From: Moduliflexus sp964602655
GTDB lineage: Bacteria; Moduliflexota; Moduliflexia; Moduliflexales; Moduliflexaceae
Direction of reading: 5' to 3'
Assembly (NCBI GenBank): GCA_964602655.1
Contig: CAZRSF010000030.1
Coordinates: forward strand, 3,813-67,812
DNA: 64,000 nucleotides
The translations under genes were made by a program, and so were the position numbers. The notes under the pieces were generated by a model, which was not told where the DNA came from, did no database searches, and saw only the letters and a list, made by a program, of their open reading frames with translations. Below are positions 27,601-34,475 of this stretch, piece by piece (the first letter of the stretch is position 1; every line of letters starts with the position of its first letter).

Positions 27601-27989
27601 GCTAATGTTTGAAAGCCCAAACTCCGATACGCGGCGGCAAGGGCGCTGGAAATGCCGTCGCTGACGCCGCCGGTCGCCTGCGCGCGCAAAAAGACGCCAA
27701 TCGCTTCCTCGAAACGCCGCGACAGCAAATTCTGATACCCGTCGAACGGAATGTGTCCGCCAACCTGCATTCCGGCTTTCAACGGCAGATGGAAACGGTG
27801 CAGCGCATACAAGAAAAATAACGCTCTGACGCGCTCGTACAGATTGTCGCTCTCTTTGCGAAACTGCTCCAACATCCGGCATTCCGCCAGCAATTCGTCG
27901 AGTGACGCAGCCTGGCCGAACGCGTCGAGCGAGCGATTTCTGACGCTCGGATCGGTGGAGGTAATCATATTGACTAATTCGCTCTGCAT
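24663..27989 (-). CDS. GHMP-type sugar kinase fused to UDPGP-type nucleotidyltransferase
   Basis: 1108 residues. The N-terminal half carries a GHMP kinase: TPVRMDLTHSCWSDI near residue 185, then the ATP loop GIPKGSRLAVSTTLLACL near 313 and a WQDSGGVWPGMKLIEG segment, with a late MIGGMSGGGMGFIF motif. This resembles fucokinase-type kinases. The C-terminal third, from about residue 735, has SLAGGAGSRW followed by VKALNPFCKFAGKHRAFLE, the opening of UDP-sugar pyrophosphorylases. The combination would phosphorylate a sugar at C1 and load it onto a nucleotide. In the known fucokinase/GDP-fucose pyrophosphorylase fusion the order is the reverse. It starts 3 bases after the GalU-like gene, so the two are co-translated. 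The substrate sugar is unknown. Confidence 0.8.
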   Translation of the reverse strand: MQSELVNMITSTDPSVRNRSLDAFGQAASLDELLAECRMLEQFRKESDNLYERVRALFFLYALHRFHLPLKAGMQVGGHIPFDGYQNLLSRRFEEAIGVFLRAQATGGVSDGISSALAAAYRSLGFQTLADQVRRSVRSARGNQWMFRTGHPADHPLRIRPELLTPHPANDLFPILFEATPVRMDLTHSCWSDIFFLGMDFPEGARVLNTSINLSVRGADGDGKPRPPVEAYIRVIDRPVLRLVSVDLGASADIGTLAELFDFAKDYLGLLKAAVIASGLVPSGMEGARQPLADLLAQVVAPGHGLEIVSCVNGIPKGSRLAVSTTLLACLITACMRATGQTHAMTGMLNEDERRLVAARAILGEWLAGSGGGWQDSGGVWPGMKLIEGVRAKEHDPEFGVSRGCLLPRHRIITQNEVLESTRQRLQDSLVLVHGGMAQDVGPILEMVTEKYLLRSDAEWQGRLEAITFLDQIIEHLRQGNIEAIGGITQRNFDRPIQTIVPWASNLFTEALIAQVKAEFGKDFFGFWMIGGMSGGGMGFIFDPKKKPAAQERLQPIMSDLKRRLEHAVPFAIEPVVYDFTINEHGTYATLLHGADALMPQQYYTLTVPAIIRVERHQLSPKRRAEIDQLAVSCRENPDMSSMALRLFDRLLPRAPREQANAHSLDAQLEELGFDRVQHEQIRSDLRDGRIGLAQNRLPVSAQIQDVSPEDIYDASQGLPETYCQIGLDALADGSVAVVSLAGGAGSRWTHGAGVVKALNPFCKFAGKHRAFLEIHLAKSRLTSRLTGTPLPHVITTSYLTHEPIERYLQAERNYGYTDPLYLSQGRSVGLRLIPMARDLRFAWEEMPQQLLDEQAQKVRESLHSALIDWAQNMGEGSDYRDNLPLQCLHPVGHWYEAPNLLRNGVLSRLLEEFPNLRYLMVHNIDTLGTNINPSILGYVIEQNAACTMEVITRHLEDRGGGLARINGQLRLVEGLSLPREELEFDLSYYNTNTAWINIPKLLEIFDLTVADLSNREKVTAAVRRIAAKMPTYITLKDVKKRWGKGQEDIFPLAQFEKLWCDMTGLPEFDCRFMVVSRRRGQQLKEPAQLDGWLRDGSAAFVNSLCEW

Positions 27990-27992
27990 CGC

Positions 27993-28847
27993 TTATTTCC
28001 CCCTTTCGCCGAGTTCGCGGGTGGCGAGCAAGCCTAACAACGTCGAAAGCACCTCATCGCGATCTTTTCCGCTGAGGGCTAAGGCGAGTTGCGCGTTCAG
28101 CAAGCCGTATTTGACGCCGACATCATAACGCCAGTCGGTTTTTTCAAGCGCGAGATATTTCTCGCGTTTCGCCAATTCCGCTAAGGCGTCCGACAGCGTG
28201 ACGCGCCCGACGTCGTCAGTCAATTTTTGTCGCAGAATGTCCATGACGGCGGGCGTCAAGACGTGCATTCCGAAAAAGCAGAAATAATATCCGGCGCGTA
28301 AGCCCGGCACGATCAGGCGTTGTTCCGCTTCGGTCGGCGTCGGTTTTTCAATGACGGTTTCGATTCGGTAGAGGTTCGGTTTTTCCGGTTCGTGACGTCC
28401 GCCAATTGCGCCGTAGAAGGGGAGCAGATGTTCGCGCGTCGCTTGCACTGCCGAGACCGCGCAATCTTCGGCGGCGGCGATTTCGACCAAGTGTTCGGCG
28501 CATCCTTGTTCTGTTCGGCTGATATAGAGGTGGTCACCGACAAGATGCAGGAATGGTTCGTCGCCGACAAACTCGTAGGCGCAGGCAATCGCGTGACCAT
28601 AGCCGCGTGGTTCGGTTTGATGCGCGAAACGCAGGCGTCCGGCCAAATCGCCAGCCACGCTGCGATAGGCGGATTCGTCGCCGGGACGCACCACTAAACA
28701 GATTTCCTCGATATTGGCTCGCAACACTTCTTCCCCTAAAATCTGCAAGACCGATTTTTCCGCCCCATCGCGGTCAACCAGCGTTTGCAGCGGCAGATTG
28801 CGCTGTGTTTCGCCAGCAGCAGTGATAACGGCTTTGGTGATCTTCAT
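27993..28847 (-). CDS. GalU-like sugar-phosphate nucleotidyltransferase
   Basis: 284 residues from the ATG at 28847, which has GGAGG 7 bases upstream. The fold is that of glucose-1-phosphate uridylyltransferases: AVITAAG opening, [24 protein letters not shown] (metal aspartate), [12 protein letters not shown] and a late [16 protein letters not shown] stretch. The nucleotide-binding loop reads [11 protein letters not shown] where GalU has AAG-LGTRMLP, so the normally conserved glycine and threonine are changed while the arginine stays. It forms an operon with the kinase/pyrophosphorylase fusion. It may feed the same nucleotide sugar pathway or act as a regulatory or alternative-substrate enzyme. 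Confidence 0.82.
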   Translation of the reverse strand: MKITKAVITAAGETQRNLPLQTLVDRDGAEKSVLQILGEEVLRANIEEICLVVRPGDESAYRSVAGDLAGRLRFAHQTEPRGYGHAIACAYEFVGDEPFLHLVGDHLYISRTEQGCAEHLVEIAAAEDCAVSAVQATREHLLPFYGAIGGRHEPEKPNLYRIETVIEKPTPTEAEQRLIVPGLRAGYYFCFFGMHVLTPAVMDILRQKLTDDVGRVTLSDALAELAKREKYLALEKTDWRYDVGVKYGLLNAQLALALSGKDRDEVLSTLLGLLATRELGERGK

Positions 28848-28963
28848 CGTCGTTCCTCCTTTTGACAGGTTAGTTAACATCCACGCGAACCGATTTTACG
28901 AATGCAATCCGTTTGCTCCGTTCAAACAAGAAATGCAAGAAAAAAGGTGATTATTTAGCGTTC

Positions 28964-28990
28964 CGTACCAGCGGACAGCCTTGTCCGAGT
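28964..28990. repeat. Partial copy of the GGCGGACAGCCTTGTCCGCC palindrome family
   Basis: CGTACCAGCGGACAGCCTTGTCCGA matches one arm of the 147-bp element at 56661-56807 with a few changes. Only one arm is seen here. Confidence 0.6.
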
Positions 28991-29059
28991 CGGGCGACGC
29001 TTCGGGGCGAATTCACGGATATGCGTTATGAAAGGGTAAAAATAGAAGGGGGGGCATTC

Positions 29060-29084
29060 ACGCCGGACGTTTCACGCCCGGCGT
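29060..29084 (-). terminator. Terminator-like hairpin of the dnaJ-hspR-sigma operon
   Basis: ACGCCGGACG and CGCCCGGCGT pair around a TTTCA loop, 4 bases after the sigma-factor stop. No T-run follows directly. Confidence 0.55.
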
Positions 29085-29087
29085 TGT

Positions 29088-30248
29088 TTAATTCAGATAA
29101 TCCGACAGTCGCCGTTTTTGGGCTTGATGGCGGAGGCGTTTTTTGGCTTTGTCTTCGATCTGGCGGATGCGTTCGCGGGTTAAGCCTAAGCGCACCCCGA
29201 CTTCTTCAAGCGTCATTGAGACCGTATAATCAATGCCGTAGCGCAGCCGGAACACGATTTCCTGCGGTCCATTCAGCATCTCCCCCAAATGATTCCTGGC
29301 GCTGAGTTCGATTTTTCGCACTTCCTGCAAGGGAATTCGTAATTCCTGCGCGGCCTCTTCATATTCTCGCGGCGGCTGGCCGGCAATGCCGTAAATGAGT
29401 TCAAGCAAACGGCGCTCGTTACTATCCATTGTGTGCTGTACGATGCGAATGGCGGCTTGTTCGCGCTCTTGCACGGCCTTTTCGGAAAGATGCAGATACG
29501 TCGCGGTTTCTTCGACCGACAGCGGGCGTTCGAAATTCAGCCCGTAGCGCAACCGCAAGACGACTTCTTCGCGCTCGCTGATCTGCCCAAGCATTTCCGA
29601 CAGCAAATCTTCGATGGATTCATTGACCAACGTTTGATCGACCGGCGGAATCTGTTTGGCTTCCATCAAGTCTATGAACGTGCTGTCGTCGCTTTCTGAG
29701 ACCGGCGCATCAAGGGAAAGATAGTTGCGGGAGACGCGCAGGATGCTATCTACTTCTTTGCGCGAGACGTTTAATTGTTTGGCTAATTCCTCTGGCGTCG
29801 GCTCTTTGCCGTCGTTACGCTGGAGCAATTCCGTGTACGCCTGCCCTAATTTGTAGAGCAATCCGGCTTGTTTCAGGGGCAAGCGCACTGCTCCGGATTG
29901 TTCGGCCAGCGCTTGCATAATCGCCTGCCGAATCCACCAGACGCCATACGAGATGAATTTCACCCCTTTTGAGGCATCGAACCGTTTTGCGGCTTCTAAC
30001 AGGCCGATATTTCCCTCGTTAATCAAATCCGGCAGCGACATGCCGCATCCTTGATAGCCCTGCGCGACTTTGACGACGAAACGCAGATTGCCTTCGACAA
30101 GGCGTTTCACGGCGTCAGCATCGCCCGCCTGAATCTGAGTCGCCAACGCCAATTCCTCTTCCCGCGAGGTGACTGGAATCTTGCCGATGGCTTTCAGGTA
30201 CGTATTGAGTGTGTCATGCGTCAATGATTGAGATTGTTTGGGGGCCAT
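29088..30248 (-). CDS. Sigma-70-type RNA polymerase sigma factor with three region-4-like repeats
   Basis: 386 residues. Region 1.2/2 is canonical: LNTYLKAIGKIPVTSREEE, NLRFVVKVAQGY, DLINEGNIGLLEAAKRFDASKGVKFISYGVWWIRQAI. Region 3 follows (VRLPLKQAGLLYKL, TPEELAKQLNVSRKEVDSIL). Then come three related blocks. Block 1 at 221-273 (SEREEVVLRLRYGL...LSVEETATYLHLSEKAVQ). Block 2 at 274-324 (SNERRLLELIYGI...EYEEAAQELRIPLQEV). Block 3 at 326-386 (PQEIVFRLRYGID...MTLEEVGVRLGLTRERIRQIE). Only the last keeps the full -35-binding helix-turn-helix. Ordinary group 2/3 factors have one region 4 and are roughly 280-330 residues long. It is the last gene of dnaJ-hspR-sigma, 13 bases after hspR, so it is likely stress-controlled. 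Confidence 0.9.
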   Translation of the reverse strand: MAPKQSQSLTHDTLNTYLKAIGKIPVTSREEELALATQIQAGDADAVKRLVEGNLRFVVKVAQGYQGCGMSLPDLINEGNIGLLEAAKRFDASKGVKFISYGVWWIRQAIMQALAEQSGAVRLPLKQAGLLYKLGQAYTELLQRNDGKEPTPEELAKQLNVSRKEVDSILRVSRNYLSLDAPVSESDDSTFIDLMEAKQIPPVDQTLVNESIEDLLSEMLGQISEREEVVLRLRYGLNFERPLSVEETATYLHLSEKAVQEREQAAIRIVQHTMDSNERRLLELIYGIAGQPPREYEEAAQELRIPLQEVRKIELSARNHLGEMLNGPQEIVFRLRYGIDYTVSMTLEEVGVRLGLTRERIRQIEDKAKKRLRHQAQKRRLSDYLN

Positions 30249-30261
30249 TGAATTACGCGAA

Positions 30262-30663
30262 TCAGATATCTGATTTCGTCATCAGATCTTGTCGTGTCAC
30301 TTTCACTAATGCGTTTAATATTTGCGGATTTCGTTCTGTGACTTTCACCTGAATTTCTAACTGTTGCACATATTGTACCAGTTGCTCCATCGCTTCCTGG
30401 AGTTGTTCCATTTTTTGGCGCATGCTCAGAATGACTTCGACTCCGGCAAGATTAACGCCAAGCTCGCGGGTCAAACTCAAGACGCGCCGGAGCTTATCAA
30501 TATCGTCCTGAGAATAGAGGCGGGTATTGCCGTCCGTGCGTTTCGGGATGACCAGCCCCTCCCGCTCATACAGCCGCAGCGTTTGCGGATGAATATCGAG
30601 CATTTCGGCCACCACGCTGATCATAAATACTGGTTTGTCTTTGTCAGGCGCTGAATTCGTCAT
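30262..30663 (-). CDS. hspR: MerR-family heat-shock repressor HspR
   Basis: 133 residues with a MerR winged helix ([46 protein letters not shown]), followed by a leucine-rich coiled coil ([29 protein letters not shown]). The [13 protein letters not shown] helix and its place behind dnaJ are the marks of HspR, which binds HAIR sites and represses chaperone genes until heat or misfolded protein releases it. It lies 20 bases after dnaJ and 13 bases before the sigma gene. A HAIR-like palindrome overlaps the promoter in front of dnaJ (31907-31927), consistent with autoregulation. Confidence 0.88.
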   Translation of the reverse strand: MTNSAPDKDKPVFMISVVAEMLDIHPQTLRLYEREGLVIPKRTDGNTRLYSQDDIDKLRRVLSLTRELGVNLAGVEVILSMRQKMEQLQEAMEQLVQYVQQLEIQVKVTERNPQILNALVKVTRQDLMTKSDI

Positions 30664-30683
30664 ACTCGCCCTCCTTTGTTCAG

Positions 30684-31823
30684 TTATGCAGGTTGAGACG
30701 TTGCAAAGGCATCTTCCCGCGGATCTTTCGGATTCAGCCGGGCGATTTCCCGAAACAGTTCCATCGTGCGGGTATCAGGATTTTGCGGCGTGATGACCTT
30801 GACCGTCACGAATTGATCGCCCCGCCCCACGCCTTTCAGATGCGGAATTCCTTTGCCGCGCAAGCGGAACGTTTGGCCGCTCTGCGTTCCAGGCGGAATC
30901 GCCATCGAAGCGTCGCCGAATGGCGTCGGCACATTGATGCGCGCGCCGAGCGCCGCTTCCGGCATAGTAATCGGCACGTCGCAGTAAAGATTGTCACCGC
31001 GCCGCTCGAAAAACGGATGATTCTGCACCCGCGTGATGATATACAAATCGCCGGTTTTGCCGCCATTTCTGCCGGCGTGACCTTTTCCCGCCACACGGAC
31101 TTTCGAGCCGTTCTCTGCGCCTGCTGGAATTTTAACGGAGATGCGTTCCGTCTGCTGCTGCGTGCCATGTCCGTGACACTGGCGGCACGGATGGCTGTTC
31201 AGCTTGCCTGCGCCGTGACATTGCGGGCAGGTTTGCGGAATGCCGAGATTGATGAAACCGGATGACATTTTGACCTGTCCGCTCCCCTGACAATTCGGGC
31301 AGGTGTCGAGATCGTGTCCCGGTTCGGCGCCTTTGCCCTTACAATGTTCGCAGGCGGCATCATGTTGAATCAGCAGCCGGGTATTCAACCCATTCAGCAC
31401 ATCCTGAAAGCTAAGGTCAATCGTATATTGCAAATCGCTGCCGTCCACCGGTTGGCGCGAGTTGGCGGCGCGTTGCTGTCCGCCGAAAAATGAGCCGAAC
31501 AGATTGCCGAAATCATCAACATTGATGTTTTTGCCAAATTGGCTGAAATCGAAATTGCCAAAATCCCAGGGACCTTGCTGCCCGCCTGGAGTGCCACGAC
31601 CGAACGCCTGATGACCGAAACGGTCATACATAGCGCGTTTCTGCGGATCGCTCAACACCTGATACGCTTCGCTGATTTCTTTGAAGCGCGCTTCAGCGTT
31701 CGTGTCGCCGGGGTTTACGTCGGGATGGAATTTCCGCGCCATTTTTCGATACGCGGCCTTAATATCCTTATCCGAAGCGCCTTTTTGGAGTTGCATCACT
31801 TCATAATAATCGCGTTTATTTGC
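30684..31823 (-). CDS. dnaJ: Chaperone DnaJ
   Basis: 379-residue type I J-protein, co-chaperone that stimulates DnaK. The J domain spans residues 1-70 with the HPD motif in [12 protein letters not shown] Gly/Phe-rich linker follows ([20 protein letters not shown]). Four CxxCxGxG zinc repeats are intact ([32 protein letters not shown]). The C-terminal substrate domains are complete. The frame starts at a GTG at 31838, but the ATG at 31823 gives the usual [10 protein letters not shown] start with AAGGAG 11 bases upstream. It is the first gene of dnaJ-hspR-sigma; dnaK and grpE are not in this window. Confidence 0.96.
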   Translation of the reverse strand, partial: ANKRDYYEVMQLQKGASDKDIKAAYRKMARKFHPDVNPGDTNAEARFKEISEAYQVLSDPQKRAMYDRFGHQAFGRGTPGGQQGPWDFGNFDFSQFGKNINVDDFGNLFGSFFGGQQRAANSRQPVDGSDLQYTIDLSFQDVLNGLNTRLLIQHDAACEHCKGKGAEPGHDLDTCPNCQGSGQVKMSSGFINLGIPQTCPQCHGAGKLNSHPCRQCHGHGTQQQTERISVKIPAGAENGSKVRVAGKGHAGRNGGKTGDLYIITRVQNHPFFERRGDNLYCDVPITMPEAALGARINVPTPFGDASMAIPPGTQSGQTFRLRGKGIPHLKGVGRGDQFVTVKVITPQNPDTRTMELFREIARLNPKDPREDAFATSQPA

Positions 31824-31897
31824 CATACATTCGCTCACTCCTTACGCGATAATACCAACGAATAATGGGGACAAATTACTTTCTGTTTCATAATGTA

Positions 31898-31926
31898 ATA
31901 ATATGATATGAGTGCGTTATTGTCAA
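31898..31926 (-). promoter_or_regulatory. Near-consensus sigma70 promoter for dnaJ-hspR-sigma
   Basis: Read on the minus strand: TTGACA (31926-31921), a 17-base spacer, then TATTAT (31903-31898). The -35 is perfect and the -10 differs from TATAAT at one position. The leader to the dnaJ ATG is about 70 bases. Confidence 0.75.
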
Positions 31927-31927
31927 G
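31907..31927 (-). promoter_or_regulatory. HAIR-like HspR operator over the promoter
   Basis: Minus strand CTTGACA-N7-ACTCATA compared with the HAIR consensus CTTGAGT-N7-ACTCAAG known from actinobacteria: 10 of 14 arm bases agree and the spacing is exact. It covers the -35 and most of the spacer, where a repressor would exclude polymerase. Confidence 0.6.
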
Positions 31928-32156
31928 TTTTTTATAGGTAGTTTATAAATCAATTTAGAAGCCTATTATCTCGAATGGCTTACGAATATAGGAAAGTGGC
32001 AGAATAAAATGTTTTGAGGAAAAAGACAAGTAGAAACTTCGCGTGTACAAAATTTATATTGGAGAGACTCAACTTTTCGCGCAGAGGCCGTACGGAGTTT
32101 TTTCGAAATTACCAAAATGGGCGTAATCGCCATTACGATAAAAAGATCATGTTGGA

Positions 32157-32190
32157 ACCGTAGGGCGAAACTGAAGTTTCGCCCTACGGT
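32157..32190. terminator. Perfect 15-bp hairpin behind the multicopper oxidase gene
   Basis: ACCGTAGGGCGAAAC and its exact complement flank a TGAA loop. It lies 10 bases past the stop of the oxidase gene and belongs to the GTAGGGCGAAAC palindrome family (also 1035, 40691, 42347). Confidence 0.65.
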
Positions 32191-32199
32191 AGAGTAACG

Positions 32200-33834
32200 C
32201 TAACTCGTGATTCGGAAATTGCGCATCATCCCAAGATCGCCGTGTTCCAAAATATGGCAATGATAGACATACACGCCGGGGAAATCCTCGAATCGCATGA
32301 GTAGCCGCGCTTTTTCGCCGGGCATGAGCAAGACGGTATCTTTCCAGCCGGAATCCACATATCCTTCCAGAAACTCCTGCGGCGAGCCTTCACGCGAGAG
32401 CACCCGAAATTGCAGGCCATGCACATGCGCCGGATGCGGCATCGGCATGTGCCCCGCGACATTTTCGAATTCCCAGAGTTCCGAGGTGTTTAACCGAACG
32501 ATTTCATCAGCGGCAACGGCCTCCATCTCGAACGTGCGGCCATTGATCGTAAATGTCGTTCCTTGCATGTCGAACACAAAGCGGCGCGGGGCGGCGGCAT
32601 TCACAGCGTCATTCGGTGTGGCGGGCAAAAGCGTTGACAAGATTTCCGGCAGCGCCGTCGAATCTTCTACCTGTTCAATAATGCGAAATTGCGCCAATAC
32701 GCCGTTCTCGCCGCCATGCGCCGCATCAGTCGCGGAAACGGACGAATAGGCAAGCGTCCGCAATTCGAGCGTCTCGCCGACCTGACGCGCCGAGAAATCC
32801 ACGATGACGTCAAGCCGTTCTGCCGGACCAAGCACGAGATACGGCTTCCGAATCGGTTTATCCAACAATCCGCCATCTGTTCCGATGACGGTGAACGGCG
32901 TCTGATCGCCCAACGCGATTTTATAAATCCTGGCATTCGATCCGTTCAACAGCCGCAGCCGATATTTCGCCGTTTTCACTGAAAATGTCGAGTTAAGGCA
33001 TCCATTTATCACAATCGTTTCGCCGAAAAACCCGTGCATTTTCGGGTCTTCGCCGTGCTGCCCGTGTCCGCCATGCGCTGTCTGGGGCTTCGGCTGACTG
33101 TCCTGCTCACCATGCATATCATGCGTGGCTTTCGCGCCATGTCCCTGATGCCAGGAATGCGCCTGTGCAAGCCGTTCGCCGAAGTAATTCAACGCGCCGT
33201 CAGCATCGAATGTGCGATCCTGAATCACGAACGGCAGGTCGAATTCGCCGCGTGGCAGCGAAAGTGCCTGCTCTTCGTCATCTTCGACGATAAATAAACC
33301 AGCAAGGCCGAAATAGACCTGTTTAGCGGTGAATTCGTGGGGATGCGGATGATACCAGTACGTCCCCGCGCGATTTTTGACTTCGAATTCATAGACGTAA
33401 GTCGCATCGGGTGGAATTGCATCTTTCGGATGTCCGTCCATCTTTTCCGGGACATGCAGGCCGTGCCAGTGAATAATCGTCAGTTCTGGCAGCGCATTTT
33501 TCAAAAAGACGCGGACTTTTTCGCCGCGTTTGACGCGAATCGTTGGCCCTAAAAAACTGTCAGGCTGATGAATCAGGCGCAACGGCTCGCCCTTCAGCAG
33601 ACGCCCGGCATAAGACCAGACGGTCGTCGGTTTCCCCTCATAAAAAGCGTATTCACGTGAAGCTGTGACGAGTTCAATCTCAAGATCAGACTGAAAATTC
33701 GGTGACGGTTCGGCATGTGACGAATGATGCCCATGCGTCATCTGCCCGAATACGTCGAGCATCGGCAATATTGCCGCTGTCACGCCTGAAATCATGCCGA
33801 TTTCAAGAAATTGTCGTCGTGTAAAGTCTCTCAT
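32200..33834 (-). CDS. Multicopper oxidase (CueO/laccase-like), Tat-exported
   Basis: 544 residues from the ATG at 33834, which has GGAGG 7 bases upstream. The N-terminus carries a twin-arginine signal (TRRQFLEIGMISG), so the folded, copper-loaded enzyme is exported. All four copper-binding blocks are present: HWHGLHVP, WYHPHPHEF, HPAHVHGLQF and HCHILEHGDLGM, with methionine as axial type-1 ligand. A His/Met-rich insertion of about 45 residues (from AQAHSWHQGHGAKATHDMHG to GHGQHGEDPKMHG) recalls the methionine-rich gate of CueO, which points to cuprous or metal oxidation and copper tolerance over general laccase work. No copper regulator is adjacent, although a CusRS-like system lies 3.4 kb away. 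Confidence 0.93.
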   Translation of the reverse strand: MRDFTRRQFLEIGMISGVTAAILPMLDVFGQMTHGHHSSHAEPSPNFQSDLEIELVTASREYAFYEGKPTTVWSYAGRLLKGEPLRLIHQPDSFLGPTIRVKRGEKVRVFLKNALPELTIIHWHGLHVPEKMDGHPKDAIPPDATYVYEFEVKNRAGTYWYHPHPHEFTAKQVYFGLAGLFIVEDDEEQALSLPRGEFDLPFVIQDRTFDADGALNYFGERLAQAHSWHQGHGAKATHDMHGEQDSQPKPQTAHGGHGQHGEDPKMHGFFGETIVINGCLNSTFSVKTAKYRLRLLNGSNARIYKIALGDQTPFTVIGTDGGLLDKPIRKPYLVLGPAERLDVIVDFSARQVGETLELRTLAYSSVSATDAAHGGENGVLAQFRIIEQVEDSTALPEILSTLLPATPNDAVNAAAPRRFVFDMQGTTFTINGRTFEMEAVAADEIVRLNTSELWEFENVAGHMPMPHPAHVHGLQFRVLSREGSPQEFLEGYVDSGWKDTVLLMPGEKARLLMRFEDFPGVYVYHCHILEHGDLGMMRNFRITS

Positions 33835-33995
33835 AACATGCCTCCTGCGAAAGTGTCGCGCATGTTCGATATGCAGCAACAGCGCGACGATTATCGTTTG
33901 GCAATGAATTTTATGTGTTTATGTCAGGCCAACACGGAAAGATGCAAGAGCGAGGAATAAAATTACTGGAATGAATGATGGTAATTATTGAGATG

Positions 33996-34089
33996 TACCG
34001 GCGAACAGCCTTGTTCGCAAGACAACTCGTCATGGTCTCTGTTTGCGTCAGGCCGGTATGTTCACTGCGGACAAGGCGTCCGTGGTACG
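33996..34089. repeat. Degenerate 94-bp relative of the 147-bp inverted-repeat element
   Basis: The left arm GTACCGGCGAACAGCCTTG and the right arm GCGGACAAGGCGTCCGTGGTAC are diverged inverted copies of the arms at 56661-56690 and 56778-56807. The interior is shorter and different. Confidence 0.55.
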
Positions 34090-34097
34090 GTATGCTA

Positions 34098-34213
34098 AGT
34101 ACCTGGACAGAATTAATGCCATATTTCATGGTTCGACTCCGCTCACCATGACGGTCACTCTGAGCGGAGTCGAAGAGTGACAAAATATTGCAATAATTTT
34201 GTCCAAGTACTTA
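34098..34213. repeat. 116-bp element with 23-bp inverted repeats around an inner palindrome
   Basis: Outer arms AAGTACCTGGACAG... (34098-34120) and its inverted copy (34191-34213) agree at 20 of 23 positions. Inside, TTCGACTCCGCTCA (34133-34146) and its exact complement (34162-34175) form a second stem. No reading frame of note. Confidence 0.65.
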
Positions 34214-34218
34214 AATAG

Positions 34219-34473
34219 TTACGATTTTCTTTTGTAAATCAACATCAGGTTACGGAGATAAATGACAAGCCCGCCTGCTTGACCTAAAATAAAGACGTGA
34301 TCGCGTTGATGGATCGCGTAAAGCAGGAGCAAAAAACCGCCGATCACGCTGAAAAACCAGAACGATACTGGGACTGTGCTTTCGCCTTTGCGTTCGGAAG
34401 CAAGCCATTGCACAAAAAACCGACCAAAGAACAATCCTTGCGCGATAAGACCGATAATTGTCCATGTCTGCAT
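34219..34473 (-). CDS. Lipid-A-disaccharide synthase N-terminal domain-like membrane protein
   Basis: 84-residue membrane protein with three hydrophobic segments. GLFFGRFFVQWLASERKGESTVPVSFW is the signature of the LABN domain, found fused to some LpxB proteins and also as a small free protein beside glycosyltransferases, as here. It starts 2 bases after the stop of the upstream ArnT-like gene, so the two are translated from one message. It probably belongs to envelope lipid or lipid-linked sugar modification, with the activity itself unknown. Confidence 0.9.
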   Translation of the reverse strand: MQTWTIIGLIAQGLFFGRFFVQWLASERKGESTVPVSFWFFSVIGGFLLLLYAIHQRDHVFILGQAGGLVIYLRNLMLIYKRKS

Positions 34474-34475
34474 GT

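Larger units (their letters stand above)
31824..32199. other. Intergenic region with the heat-shock promoter and one hairpin
   Basis: 376 bases between dnaJ and the multicopper oxidase end. It holds the dnaJ promoter and HAIR-like site, an AT-rich stretch without genes (31930-32150) and the palindrome at 32157-32190. Confidence 0.6.
33835..34218. other. Intergenic region made mostly of inverted-repeat elements
   Basis: 384 bases upstream of the oxidase. They hold a degenerate relative of the 147-bp element (33996-34089) and a separate 116-bp inverted-repeat element (34098-34213). No gene is seen. Confidence 0.65.
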
